Shown: one piece after another, positions 1 through 12,800 of the stretch
How positions within the stretch are numbered: position 1 is the first letter of the stretch
How the letters are laid out: every line of letters begins with the position of its first letter
NCBI RefSeq assembly: GCF_014197915.1
Contig: NZ_JACIGK010000010.1
Location: 89,741 to 153,740 of the forward strand
Length of the DNA: 64,000 bases
Direction: 5' to 3'
Origin: Roseospira visakhapatnamensis
GTDB taxonomy: Bacteria > Pseudomonadota > Alphaproteobacteria > Rhodospirillales > Rhodospirillaceae
Notes under the pieces: generated by a model
The model's database searches: none
Seen by the model: the letters and a program-made list of their open reading frames with translations, nothing else
What the model was told of the DNA's origin: nothing
Position numbers and translations under genes: made by a program

Positions 1-3928
<3,928 letters not shown>

Positions 3929-4169
3929 TGCCGCTCCTTACCTGCTTGCCCGCCGACGTGCCTTGTGCGCGCCGACACCGCCGGTCCGCCCTGGACCCGC
4001 GCCTCGCCCGTTCGGACGTCCGTTCCGATGCCGCCGCAGCCCGTCATCACGACGCGGCCACGGCGGCATGGGACCGGTCACCCCCGACCCCCAAAACCCT
4101 GTCCGCACCCCGGTCACGCCCGAAAGCCGGAGGAACGTCGCCCGTCCCCCCGGCCAACCCGGATCGTGT

Positions 4170-4186
4170 TCACGCGGCGCGCGTGA
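4170..4186 (-). promoter_or_regulatory. hairpin just after rplL, candidate attenuator or processing site
   Basis: A perfect 7-bp stem (TCACGCG / CGCGTGA) with a 3-nt loop starts 6 bases after the rplL stop, inside the 263-bp rplL-rpoB spacer. No T-run follows, so it would not be a complete terminator. Enterobacteria keep a partial attenuator and RNase III site at the same place. That this hairpin does the same job is inference. Confidence 0.4.
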
Positions 4187-4191
4187 GGGCC

Positions 4192-4575
4192 TTACTTCAC
4201 CTCGATGGTGGCGCCGACCTCTTCCAGCTTCTTCTTCAGTTCCTCGGCCTCGTCCTTGGACACGGCTTCCTTGACCGGCTTGGGCGCGCCCTCGACCAGT
4301 TCCTTGGCTTCCTTCAGGCCCAGGCCGGTGATGGCGCGGACTTCCTTGATGACGTTGATCTTCTTGTCGCCGACGGCGGCCAGAATGACGTCGAACTCGG
4401 TCTTCTCTTCCTCGGCCGGGGCGGCATCGCCCCCACCGGCGGCGGCGACACCGGCCACGGCCACCGGCGCGGCGGCGGACACACCCCACTTCTCTTCCAG
4501 CATCTTGGACAGCTCGGCGGCTTCCATGACGGTGAGGGACGACAGCTCGTCAACCAGCTTCTCAAGATCAGCCAT
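4192..4575 (-). CDS. rplL: 50S ribosomal protein L7/L12
   Basis: Stalk protein of the large ribosomal subunit; dimers bind L10 and recruit translation factors. 127 residues, the usual length. It starts [20 protein letters not shown], has an Ala/Gly-rich hinge near residues 37-55, and ends in the conserved C-terminal domain ([29 protein letters not shown]). The ATG at 4575 is preceded by GAGGAG at good spacing. It lies 91 bp downstream of rplJ and 263 bp upstream of rpoB. Confidence 0.98.
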   Translation of the reverse strand: MADLEKLVDELSSLTVMEAAELSKMLEEKWGVSAAAPVAVAGVAAAGGGDAAPAEEEKTEFDVILAAVGDKKINVIKEVRAITGLGLKEAKELVEGAPKPVKEAVSKDEAEELKKKLEEVGATIEVK

Positions 4576-4666
4576 GATGTAATGCTCCTCGTCGGATCGA
4601 CTTGAACGGTTGGGTACGGATAACTGGCAAGCGGACTGATGGGCCGGGCGCGCCCGGCCCCGACAC

Positions 4667-5188
4667 TCACGCCGCCTCGCTCTGGGAGTCCGCGTAGGCC
4701 CGCAGCACCCGGGCCAGTTGCCCGGCCGGGGCCTGGGTGACACTGGCCACCCGCTGCGCCGGCGTGCTGATGAGGCCGACCAGCTTGGCCCGCAGTTCGT
4801 CCAGGGACGGCATCTTGGCCAGGGCGCTCACGCCCTCGGCGTCCAACACCTTGCCGTGCATGGCCGCGCCCAGAACGACCAGCTTGTCGTTGGTCTTGGC
4901 GAAGTCCACACAGGCCTTGGCGGCCGCCACCGGATCGGACGACGTGGCGATCGCCGTCGGCCCGGTGAACAGGTCCGTCAGTCCCTCGAACGGGGTTTCC
5001 TTCAGAGCCAGGCGCGTGAGCCGGTTCTTGGTGACCCGGAACCGGGCCCCCCCCTCGCGCACCTTGCCCCGAAGCGCCTCCATCTGCGCCACCGTCAGCC
5101 CCTGGTAATGGGTGACGACGCAGACGGCGGACTCCGCGAACTCGGCCTGGAGGCTGTCGACCAGAGCGCTTTTTTCTTCTCTGTTCAC
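4667..5188 (-). CDS. rplJ: 50S ribosomal protein L10
   Basis: Base of the ribosomal stalk that binds the L7/L12 dimers. The start is chosen at a GTG at 5188 ([17 protein letters not shown]) because GGAG lies about 7 bases upstream and the resulting 173-residue length matches the family; the frame stays open further upstream but that part resembles nothing. The C-terminal region (residues ~130-173) should carry the L7/L12-binding helix. rplL follows directly. In many bacteria L10 or the L10-L12 complex represses its own mRNA through the rplJ leader; here the leader would lie in the 527-bp gap upstream. Confidence 0.96.
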   Translation of the reverse strand: MNREEKSALVDSLQAEFAESAVCVVTHYQGLTVAQMEALRGKVREGGARFRVTKNRLTRLALKETPFEGLTDLFTGPTAIATSSDPVAAAKACVDFAKTNDKLVVLGAAMHGKVLDAEGVSALAKMPSLDELRAKLVGLISTPAQRVASVTQAPAGQLARVLRAYADSQSEAA

Positions 5189-5715
5189 TTCCGTCTCCGC
5201 TGACTGGGTCCGCCCGGTCGTCCCCGGCCAAGACCGGCTGGACCGCGCGGACGCGGGTTGTCCTCGCGCCCGCGTCCTGGCGGGACCCCGTCCCCGCGTC
5301 CCATCCGGGGGCGGGCCGGGACCCGCGCGGCGCGGGATCACGGGACCTGCCCTCGGAGAGTTCAAGTCGCTCCGCCGAGGACCCCACCGCCCGGCGACCC
5401 CCGAAGGGCGTCCCCGCGCGGCCGACCCCGGTCGGCACAACGAGCTTCAACTCCCGTCTGCGCGGGCGGGACGGGTCCCTTTATGCTCCGGGTCCGTCTC
5501 CGGCGTGCCGGGGACGCGATCCGGACCACCCACGGTCTCGGACAGGTTGGGCCGACGTTGCCGTCGACCCGGGTCAGGCCCGTGGCCGCCCCCAAAAAGG
5601 GACACGGCCGGGACCTGTCGGCGAGGCGCGAACGCGGCCCGCGTGTCCCGCCGGGACTCGCGCGCCGCGCCTGGCGCCCATTCCTGTGGTCGCTCCGGGT
5701 TCCGACCCCCTGGGG
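5189..5715 (-). promoter_or_regulatory. rplA-rplJ spacer: candidate promoter and L10 leader
   Basis: A 527-bp stretch with no convincing gene. On the minus strand a TTGAAC hexamer at 5360-5365 sits in the 12-mer ggagagttcaag (plus strand), which recurs in the better promoter upstream of tRNA-Trp (8208-8219). With 17-bp spacing the -10 here would be the weak CGTGAT at 5337-5342. A short hairpin with a GGCCG/CGGCC stem lies near 5585-5612. The position fits a second ribosomal-protein promoter plus the L10-binding leader, but no leader fold was derived. Confidence 0.35.
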
Positions 5716-6417
5716 TCAGACGGGCGTCGCGACCGAACTCACGCTGACCCGCAGGCCAGGACCCATCGTCGAGCTGATGGCGATCTTGCGGACGTAGGTC
5801 CCCTTGGCGCCCGTGGGCTTGGCCTTGATGATGGCGTCCACGAAGGCGCGGATGTTGTCCATCAACTGGTCGTCGCTGAAGCTGACGCGCCCGACCCCGC
5901 CGTGGATGATCCCCGCCTTCTCGACGCGGAACTGCACCTGACCGGCCTTGGCCGCCTTGATGGCGTCGGCCACGTTGGGGGTCACGGTGCCCAGCTTAGG
6001 GTTGGGCATCAGGCCGCGCGGACCCAGGATCTTACCCAGCCGGCCCACCACGCCCATCATGTCGGGCGAGGCGATGCAGCGATCGAAGTTGATGGTGCCG
6101 CCCTGGATCTCGGCCATCAGGTCCTCGGCGCCGACGATGTCGGCCCCGGCGGCCTTGGCTTCATCGGCCTTGTCACCCTTGGCGAACACCGCCACGCGCA
6201 CGGTCTTGCCGGTGCCATGCGGCAGCGAGACCACGCCGCGCACCATCTGGTCGGCGTGCCGGGGGTCGACGCCCAGGTTCATGGCCACCTCGACGGTCTC
6301 GTCGAACTTGGCCTTGGCCCGGTCCTTGATCATGCTGACCGCCTCGGCCAGGTCGATCGCGGCGGACGGATCCAGGCCCTCGTAGGCCTGACGCAGTCGC
6401 TTGCCGTGCTTCGCCAT
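5716..6417 (-). CDS. rplA: 50S ribosomal protein L1
   Basis: Large-subunit protein of the L1 stalk next to the E site; in many bacteria it also represses translation of the L11 operon. 233 residues, normal length. Landmarks are the N-terminal [14 protein letters not shown], the central [19 protein letters not shown] signature near residues 128-146, and a conserved C-terminal [12 protein letters not shown]. It starts 5 bp after the end of rplK and is surely translated from the same mRNA. Confidence 0.98.
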   Translation of the reverse strand: MAKHGKRLRQAYEGLDPSAAIDLAEAVSMIKDRAKAKFDETVEVAMNLGVDPRHADQMVRGVVSLPHGTGKTVRVAVFAKGDKADEAKAAGADIVGAEDLMAEIQGGTINFDRCIASPDMMGVVGRLGKILGPRGLMPNPKLGTVTPNVADAIKAAKAGQVQFRVEKAGIIHGGVGRVSFSDDQLMDNIRAFVDAIIKAKPTGAKGTYVRKIAISSTMGPGLRVSVSSVATPV

Positions 6418-6421
6418 GCTC

Positions 6422-6850
6422 TTACTCCACCACCGCGAGGCCCATGGACCGGGCCGAGCCCTTGACCATCTCCATCGCCGCCTCGACGGTCGGCGTGTTC
6501 AGGTCGGGCATCTTCTGCTGCGCGATCTCGCGCACCTGCTCCAGGGTCACCGATCCGACGGGCCCCCGTCCCGGGGTCGTCGCTCCCTTGGGCAGACCGG
6601 CGGCCTTCTTCAGGAAGTAGGACACCGGCGGCGTCTTGGAGATGAAGGTGAAGGAGCGGTCCCCATAGGCGGTGATGACCACCGGGATCGGCATCCCGGG
6701 CTCCAGGTTCTGCGTGGCGGCATTGAACGCCTTGCAGAACTCCATGATGTTCAAGCCACGCTGACCCAGGGCCGGGCCGACCGGCGGCGACGGCTTGGCG
6801 CCGCCCGCCGGGATTTGCAGCTTGATGTAACCGACAATCTTCTTTGCCAT
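6422..6850 (-). CDS. rplK: 50S ribosomal protein L11
   Basis: Part of the GTPase-associated centre of the large subunit, binding 23S rRNA helices 43/44 and needed for RelA activation. 142 residues, the family norm. The N-terminus ([20 protein letters not shown], then [12 protein letters not shown]) includes the conserved proline-rich loop, and the rRNA-binding C-terminal domain follows. It is separated from nusG by 181 bp with nothing obvious in it. Confidence 0.98.
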   Translation of the reverse strand: MAKKIVGYIKLQIPAGGAKPSPPVGPALGQRGLNIMEFCKAFNAATQNLEPGMPIPVVITAYGDRSFTFISKTPPVSYFLKKAAGLPKGATTPGRGPVGSVTLEQVREIAQQKMPDLNTPTVEAAMEMVKGSARSMGLAVVE

Positions 6851-7031
6851 GATGCACCCTCAGAACGCACGGACAGGTCACGTGCAGGGAGCGTGGTGCG
6901 GTCCCCCCGAGGACTTCCGGGGGCGGCCTCCCACGCGGGACGGGCAGATGGACGGGCATCGTGGCCCGCCGGCTGCCCGGTCATGGATCCGCCCCCGTCC
7001 GAGGAGACGGACCCGGCGTCCCCTCGTCGGC

Positions 7032-7562
7032 TCAGAGCTTCTCGACCTGCGAGAACTCCAGCTCCACGGGCGTGGAGCGACCGAAGATGGACACCGAAAC
7101 CTTGAGCCGGGCGCGCTCGTCGTCCACGTCCTCCACGTAGCCGTTGAAGGAGGCGAACGGCCCGTCGGCGACCCGCACCTGCTCGCCGATGTCGAAGGTG
7201 ATCGACGGCTTGGGCCGCTCAATCCCCTCCTGCACCTGGTGCAGGATGTGCGACACCTCGCGCTCGGAAATGGGCGCGGGTCGGCCCCGACCGCCCAGGA
7301 ACCCGGTTACCTTGGCGGTGTTGGTCACCAGGTGCCAACTCTCGTCGGTCAGGTCCATTTTGATGAGCACGTAGCCCGGAAAAAACTTGCGCTCGGCGTT
7401 GACCTTCGACCCGCGACGAACCTCGACGACCTCCTCCGTGGGCACCAGGACCTCCTCGAACAGGTCTTCCATGCCCTTCTGGGCGGCCTGTTCGCGGATC
7501 GACTGCGCCACCTTGTTCTCGAAGCCGGAGTAGACGTGAATCACATACCAGCGGGCGTCCAT
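7032..7562 (-). CDS. nusG: transcription termination/antitermination factor NusG
   Basis: Elongation factor that binds RNA polymerase through its N-terminal domain and Rho or ribosomal protein S10 through its KOW domain. 176 residues. The NGN domain starts [20 protein letters not shown] and includes [10 protein letters not shown] near residues 61-70; the C-terminal KOW motif is around residues 125-155 ([20 protein letters not shown]). It follows secE by 6 bp, the standard secE-nusG pair. Confidence 0.98.
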   Translation of the reverse strand: MDARWYVIHVYSGFENKVAQSIREQAAQKGMEDLFEEVLVPTEEVVEVRRGSKVNAERKFFPGYVLIKMDLTDESWHLVTNTAKVTGFLGGRGRPAPISEREVSHILHQVQEGIERPKPSITFDIGEQVRVADGPFASFNGYVEDVDDERARLKVSVSIFGRSTPVELEFSQVEKL

Positions 7563-7568
7563 GTCCGC

Positions 7569-7766
7569 TTACCCTCCGAGACCGAAAATGAGCTGGACGC
7601 CCCAGGCAAGAATCTGGTCCACGACGAAAAAGAACAGCGCGGCCAGGAAAACCATCACAAAGACCATGACGGTCGAAATGGTGGTTTCCTTGCGGCTGGG
7701 CCAGGTGACCTTGGCCATTTCCTGGCGCACCTGCCGCACGAACTGACCCGGATTTACTCTCGCCAT
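7569..7766 (-). CDS. secE: preprotein translocase subunit SecE
   Basis: Small membrane subunit that clamps SecY in the Sec translocon. 65 residues, the short one-helix form usual outside enterobacteria. An amphipathic N-terminal helix contains the signature VRQEMAKVTWPSRKE (residues ~14-28), followed by one transmembrane helix near residues 32-58. It lies between tRNA-Trp and nusG. Confidence 0.97.
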   Translation of the reverse strand: MARVNPGQFVRQVRQEMAKVTWPSRKETTISTVMVFVMVFLAALFFFVVDQILAWGVQLIFGLGG

Positions 7767-7893
7767 GGGCTTTTGTCTTGTTTCCTACGGTGCCGAAACA
7801 TGAACCACGACCCGCGAGCCATCCCGGAGCCACGCTCCAGGACCGAACCGCGACACCACACGCCTGCCCTGAACGAGCGAACGGCGATGACCA

Positions 7894-7969
7894 TGGCAGG
7901 GGCGGCAGGACTTGAACCCGCAACCACCGGTTTTGGAGACCGGTGCTCTACCAGTTGAGCTACACCCCT
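7894..7969 (-). tRNA. trnW: tRNA-Trp (anticodon CCA)
   Basis: Minus-strand cloverleaf of 76 nt with encoded 3' CCA (7894-7896). The acceptor arm pairs AGGGGTG (7963-7969) with CGCCCCT (7898-7904), with one G-U pair. The anticodon loop reads CTCCAAA, giving CCA, and the T-arm holds GGTTCAAGTCC. It sits directly upstream of secE, as in many proteobacteria. Confidence 0.98.
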
Positions 7970-8188
7970 TTAGGCCATGGACCCATGACCGTGACACACT
8001 GTCATGGGGGGACGGCACCAGAGCGCCGCCGCGACGGCCGATGCCTCGACCGGAAACACCCTGGCCGGACCATCACCGACCCCGCATCGGCACGGGAGGC
8101 CGAACCCTGGCCCCCGACCCTGGCTTCCGTGCCCCGATATCCGCCGCCCGAAAGCGCCGGCACCAGGGGGATCCGGGCGGAGCCGCAT

Positions 8189-8217
8189 GTGATACAAGGC
8201 CCGCCCGGAGAGTTCAA
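8189..8217 (-). promoter_or_regulatory. promoter for tRNA-Trp-secE-nusG-rplKA
   Basis: On the minus strand TTGAAC (8212-8217) and TATCAC (8189-8194) are 17 bp apart, a good sigma-70-type promoter. It lies between the tuf terminator-like hairpin and tRNA-Trp, about 220 bp upstream of the tRNA. It would let the secE-nusG-ribosomal protein series be transcribed apart from tuf. Confidence 0.65.
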
Positions 8218-8264
8218 GCCCTTTCTGCCCCGAGGGCATTACGCCCGGGCCCGGGGACACAGGG

Positions 8265-8301
8265 CCACGCCGGCGACCCTCATGGAGCGTCGCCGGCGTG
8301 G
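8265..8301 (-). terminator. stem-loop terminator after tuf
   Basis: A perfect 12-bp GC-rich stem (8265-8276 with 8290-8301) and 13-nt loop begins 7 bases after the tuf stop. It is not followed by a real T-run on the minus strand, so it may need Rho or act partly as a 3' stabiliser. The bases 7970-8188 between here and tRNA-Trp hold nothing else recognisable besides the promoter. Confidence 0.6.
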
Positions 8302-8307
8302 GAACAC

Positions 8308-9498
<1,191 letters not shown>

Positions 9499-9652
9499 TT
9501 TCGATCTCGTCCCTTTTCGACTTTGACGCGCGGCGGAAAGCCGGGCCGATGAGACTGCCTCGTCGGTCCGGCGCACGGTGGCGGGTCCGAGGCACGAAAA
9601 CACCGACGACCATCGCGACGATGGCCCCCGGTCAAGCATGCCCCCGGCGGGG

Positions 9653-9726
9653 TGGAGCGGGTGATGGGAATCGAACCCACACAACCAGCTTGGAAGGCTG
9701 GGGCTCTACCATTGAGCTACACCCGC
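9653..9726 (-). tRNA. trnG: tRNA-Gly (anticodon TCC)
   Basis: 74-nt minus-strand cloverleaf with encoded CCA (9653-9655). The acceptor arm pairs GCGGGTG (9720-9726) with CACCCGC (9657-9663). The anticodon loop CTTCCAA gives TCC, reading GGA/GGG. The T-arm has GGTTCGATTCC. It stands 33 bp after tRNA-Tyr and 155 bp before the tuf start. Confidence 0.98.
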
Positions 9727-9759
9727 GACCCAGTGGCTCCGACCCTGGGAGCAAGAAGC

Positions 9760-9845
9760 TGGTGGAGGGGGTTGGATTCGAACCAACGTAGGGTTACCCC
9801 GCCGGATTTACAGTCCGGTGCCTTTAACCACTCGACCACCCCTCC
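9760..9845 (-). tRNA. trnY: tRNA-Tyr (anticodon GTA)
   Basis: 86-nt class II tRNA on the minus strand with encoded CCA (9760-9762) and the long variable arm expected for bacterial tRNA-Tyr. The acceptor arm pairs GGAGGGG (9839-9845) with CCCCTCC (9764-9770). The anticodon loop CTGTAAA gives GTA. It is the first gene of the tRNA-Tyr/tRNA-Gly/tuf series. Confidence 0.98.
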
Positions 9846-9874
9846 ATGGGAGCTTCCCTCCCGGGCGGAGACAC

Positions 9875-9904
9875 GCACTATGGGAATTTGCCTCGCCATG
9901 TCAA
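9875..9904 (-). promoter_or_regulatory. promoter for tRNA-Tyr-tRNA-Gly-tuf
   Basis: A consensus TTGACA (minus strand, 9899-9904) is followed after 18 bp by TAGTGC (9875-9880), about 30 bp upstream of tRNA-Tyr. No other comparable signal lies between the tRNA and the divergent rlmB. Confidence 0.7.
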
Positions 9905-10014
9905 TGACGATTTGGCATTCCTGGAGGTCCGGCGGCGGTGGCCGAACCGTCGCCCGACCGCCGGGCCCCTGTGAACGCCCCCGTCTGCTCTCCCCTTTTG
10001 CCCAGGACCCCCGC

Positions 10015-10860
10015 ATGGCCTCCGCTCCCACGCCCGCTCACCCGGCCCGACGCCCCAGCCGCAAGCCCCGGCGCCCCAAGGCCGAGGGCGGTCCCCCCGC
10101 CTTGATCCTGCATGGCCGCCACCCGGTGGAGGCGGCGCTGGACAACCCGGCGCGGCCGGTGCGCCGCCTGTGGAGCAGCGCGCCCCTCGACGCGCCGATG
10201 GCGGCCCGGGCCCGGGCGCGGGGCCTGGAGCCGACCCTGGTGGATCGCGATGCCCTGGCGGCGATGCTGCCGCCGGGCGCCGTCCACCAGGGCCTGGCGC
10301 TGTCCGTCGGCCCCCTGCCGGACATGGCCCTGGAGGACCTGCCCGCCGCCGGCCCGGCCGAGGCCAGCGTGGTGATGGTTCTCGACCAGGTGTCCGACCC
10401 CCACAACGTGGGCGCCATCCTGCGCTCGGCGGCGGCGCTGGGGGCCCGGGCGGTGATCACCCAGGACCGCCACGCTCCGGCCGAAACGGCGACGCTGGCC
10501 AAGGCGGCCAGCGGCGCCCTGGAGCGGCTGCCGCTGATCCGCGTGACCAACATCGCCCGCGCCCTGGCGGCGCTGCGGGACAAGGGGTACTGGAGCGTCG
10601 GCCTGGACGCGGACGCGCCGGTCACCCTGGCCGGGGCCGGCCTTACCGGACCGCTGGCGCTGGTGCTGGGGGCCGAGGGCGCCGGCCTGCGCCGCCTGAC
10701 CCGCGAGACCTGCGACCACCTGGCGTGCCTGCCCATGACGGACGCGGTGGAAAGCCTCAACGTGTCGAACGCCGCCGCCGTGGCGCTGTACGAACTGCGC
10801 CGGACCGCCCTGGATCAGGCCACGCCCCCACTCTCCAGCGGCCCGCCCTCCAGCGGATAA
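10015..10860 (+). CDS. rlmB: 23S rRNA (guanosine-2'-O-)-methyltransferase, RlmB/TrmH family
   Basis: SPOUT-class enzyme that 2'-O-methylates a guanosine of 23S rRNA (G2251 in E. coli) using S-adenosylmethionine. 281 residues from the ATG at 10015. A basic Arg/Lys/Pro-rich N-terminus precedes the substrate-binding domain (ALILHGRHPVEAAL) and the knotted SPOUT domain with DQVSDPHNVGAILRSAAALGA, LVLGAEGAGL and SLNVSNAAAVALYE, the three SPOUT motifs. The 3' end overlaps the convergent thpR by 46 bp. TrmH itself is the main alternative; the N-terminal domain and motifs favour RlmB. Confidence 0.92.
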   Translation: MASAPTPAHPARRPSRKPRRPKAEGGPPALILHGRHPVEAALDNPARPVRRLWSSAPLDAPMAARARARGLEPTLVDRDALAAMLPPGAVHQGLALSVGPLPDMALEDLPAAGPAEASVVMVLDQVSDPHNVGAILRSAAALGARAVITQDRHAPAETATLAKAASGALERLPLIRVTNIARALAALRDKGYWSVGLDADAPVTLAGAGLTGPLALVLGAEGAGLRRLTRETCDHLACLPMTDAVESLNVSNAAAVALYELRRTALDQATPPLSSGPPSSG

Positions 10861-11378
10861 TCCGCCAGGGGTTCGTAGTGCGCGCCGTCGTGGGTCAGGT
10901 GGCTGCGGTAGAGGGTCACGGCCTCGGCGGTGAAGGCGGGGAAGGGGCGGTCGTTGTGGCCGCCGATGAAGCCTTCCAGCCGCCCCCGGTCGGCGCCACG
11001 CAGCCGCGCCAGGGTCACGTGCGGGGTGAACTTGCGCCGTTCGGGCGTGAAGCCGGCGCGCGTCACGGCGCGCTCCACCGCCTTCTGAAGATGGACCAGG
11101 GCCGGCGTCCGCGCCGCGCCCACCCACAGGGCATGCACCCGGCGTCCCTGTCCGAAGGTGCCGATGCCGCCCAGGCGGACCTCCACCGCCGGCGCGCGCA
11201 GGGCGGACAGCGCGCCGTCCAGATCCTCGGCCTCGGCGGGGGAGACCTCGCCGATGAAGCACAGCGTCAGGTGCAGGTTGTCGGCCGCCACCCAGCGCGC
11301 GCCCGGCAGGCCGAGGGCCATCCCCGCGAGGGTCGCGCGCAGTTCCGGCGGCGGCGCCAGGGCGACGAACAGCCGCAT
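10815..11378 (-). CDS. thpR: RNA 2',3'-cyclic phosphodiesterase (2H family)
   Basis: 2H phosphoesterase of the LigT/ThpR group, opening 2',3'-cyclic phosphates. 187 residues. The two catalytic HxT motifs are present: HLTL near residue 36 and HVTL near residue 120. The ATG at 11378 overlaps the TGA of the upstream esterase gene by one base, implying translational coupling; a GTG one codon earlier is possible. The 3' end overlaps rlmB on the other strand. Confidence 0.9.
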   Translation of the reverse strand: MRLFVALAPPPELRATLAGMALGLPGARWVAADNLHLTLCFIGEVSPAEAEDLDGALSALRAPAVEVRLGGIGTFGQGRRVHALWVGAARTPALVHLQKAVERAVTRAGFTPERRKFTPHVTLARLRGADRGRLEGFIGGHNDRPFPAFTAEAVTLYRSHLTHDGAHYEPLADYPLEGGPLESGGVA

Positions 11379-11992
11379 CACGGCCCCGCCCGCTCCAGCA
11401 AGTCCTCGACCGCCGGCAGGATGCCGTCGACGATCACCCCCACGCCCTCGGCCGTGGGATGGATGCCGTCGGGCTGGTTCAGCGCCGGATCGGCCGCGAC
11501 GCCCGCGAGGAAGAAGGGATAGAACAGCGCCCCGGTCTCGGCGGCCACCTCGGGAAACACGGCATTGAAGGCCGACCCGTAGTCCGGCCCGAGGTTGGGC
11601 GGCGCCAGCATGCCGGCGATCAGCACCGGGATCCCCTCGGCCTGGAGGCGGCCGACGATGGCCGACAGGTTGTCGCGCGTGCCCGCCGGATCCAGGCCGC
11701 GCAGGCCATCATTGCCGCCCAGCGCCACGATCGCCGCGTCCGGATCGTCCGCCAGCACCCAATCGAGCCGCGCCCGCCCACCCGCCGTGGTGTCGCCGGA
11801 CACCCCCGCGTCCAGCACCATGACCGCGTGGCCACGCGCGGTCAGCGCGGCCTGAAGTTGTGCAGGAAAGGCATCTTCGCGCGTCAGGCCGTAACCGGCG
11901 GTCAGACTGTCGCCCAGGGCCAGCAGCCGCAGCGGATCCGCCGATGCCCCGTTGGCGTAGACCAGGAGGACTCCGAGCGTCAGCCCGATCAC
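11378..11992 (-). CDS. tesA: SGNH/GDSL esterase, TesA-like arylesterase
   Basis: Periplasmic thioesterase I / arylesterase type hydrolase. The chosen GTG start at 11992 gives 204 residues with a hydrophobic leader ending ANGASA before DPLRLLALGDSLTAG. SGNH blocks are GDSLTAGYG (Ser), the Gly of DAGVSGDTT, GGNDGL (Asn) and DGIHPTAEG (Asp/His). The start is uncertain: ATGs at 12085 or 12094 would add about 31-34 residues rich in Gly, Arg and Pro and would overlap the divergent ABC-ATPase start. The divergent pairing with a YbbA/YbbP-type transporter is the same as in E. coli. Confidence 0.88.
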   Translation of the reverse strand: MIGLTLGVLLVYANGASADPLRLLALGDSLTAGYGLTREDAFPAQLQAALTARGHAVMVLDAGVSGDTTAGGRARLDWVLADDPDAAIVALGGNDGLRGLDPAGTRDNLSAIVGRLQAEGIPVLIAGMLAPPNLGPDYGSAFNAVFPEVAAETGALFYPFFLAGVAADPALNQPDGIHPTAEGVGVIVDGILPAVEDLLERAGP

Positions 11993-12092
11993 CGCCCACC
12001 CCCGGCCTGCGTTGACGGACCAGGGAAAACGCCCATATCCGCGGGAGGGATGTTGCCGCCGCCCGCCGCCGCCAGAAGGACGCATGCTCGCC

Positions 12093-12800
12093 ATGACCGA
12101 CTCATCCGCCGTTGCCCCGGCCATCCGTCTGGACGACCTGCACCTGACACTGGCCGGTCCCGCCGGACGGGTCAACATCCTGCGCGGCGTGGACCTGACC
12201 GTCCCCGCCGGCGAGGCGGTGGGCGTCGTTGGCCCCTCGGGCGCCGGGAAGTCCACGCTGCTGATGGTCATCGCCGGGCTGGAGCGGCCCACGAGCGGAC
12301 ACGTCATGGTGGCCGGCCAGGACATGGGCGCGCTGGACGAGGACGCCCTGGCCCGCTTCCGCCGCGACCATGTGGGGGTGGTGTTCCAGGGCTTTCACCT
12401 GATCCCCACCATGACCGCCGAGGAAAACGTCGCCGTGCCGCTGGAGTTCGCCGGCCGCCGCGACGCCTTCGCCGTGGCCCGGGCGCAGTTGGAGGCCGTG
12501 GGCCTGGGCCATCGCCTCGGCCATTACCCGGGGCAACTGTCCGGCGGCGAGCAACAGCGCGTCGCCCTGGCGCGCGCCTTCGCCCCCCGCCCCCGGCTGC
12601 TGCTGGCCGACGAGCCCACCGGTAACCTGGACGGCGAGACCGGTCGCACCGTCATGGACCTGCTGTTCCGTCTGCACGACGAGCAGGGAACAACCCTGAT
12701 GCTCATCACCCATGACCCGGCGCTGGCGGCCCGTTGCGACCGCGCGATTCATATCGAGGACGGCCTGATCACCGATGCCCGCCCCGGTGTGGCCGCGTGA
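12093..12800 (+). CDS. ybbA: ABC transporter ATP-binding protein, YbbA/LolD type
   Basis: ATPase subunit of an FtsX-type (MacB superfamily) transporter. 235 residues from ATG 12093; an ATG at 12084 would add three and has an AGAAGGA very close upstream. Walker A is GPSGAGKST (near residue 50), Q-loop VFQGFHLIPT, signature LSGGEQQR, Walker B LLLADEPT, H-loop ITHD. It overlaps the permease gene by GTGA. The tesA-ybbA-ybbP grouping is conserved, but the substrate is not known. Confidence 0.9.
   Translation: MTDSSAVAPAIRLDDLHLTLAGPAGRVNILRGVDLTVPAGEAVGVVGPSGAGKSTLLMVIAGLERPTSGHVMVAGQDMGALDEDALARFRRDHVGVVFQGFHLIPTMTAEENVAVPLEFAGRRDAFAVARAQLEAVGLGHRLGHYPGQLSGGEQQRVALARAFAPRPRLLLADEPTGNLDGETGRTVMDLLFRLHDEQGTTLMLITHDPALAARCDRAIHIEDGLITDARPGVAA

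Noticed and set aside
12100..12115. ACTCATCCGCC in the YbbA-type ATPase gene as another repeat copy
   Set aside because: It encodes the normal N-terminus of the ATPase and lacks the flanking hairpin partner and termini.
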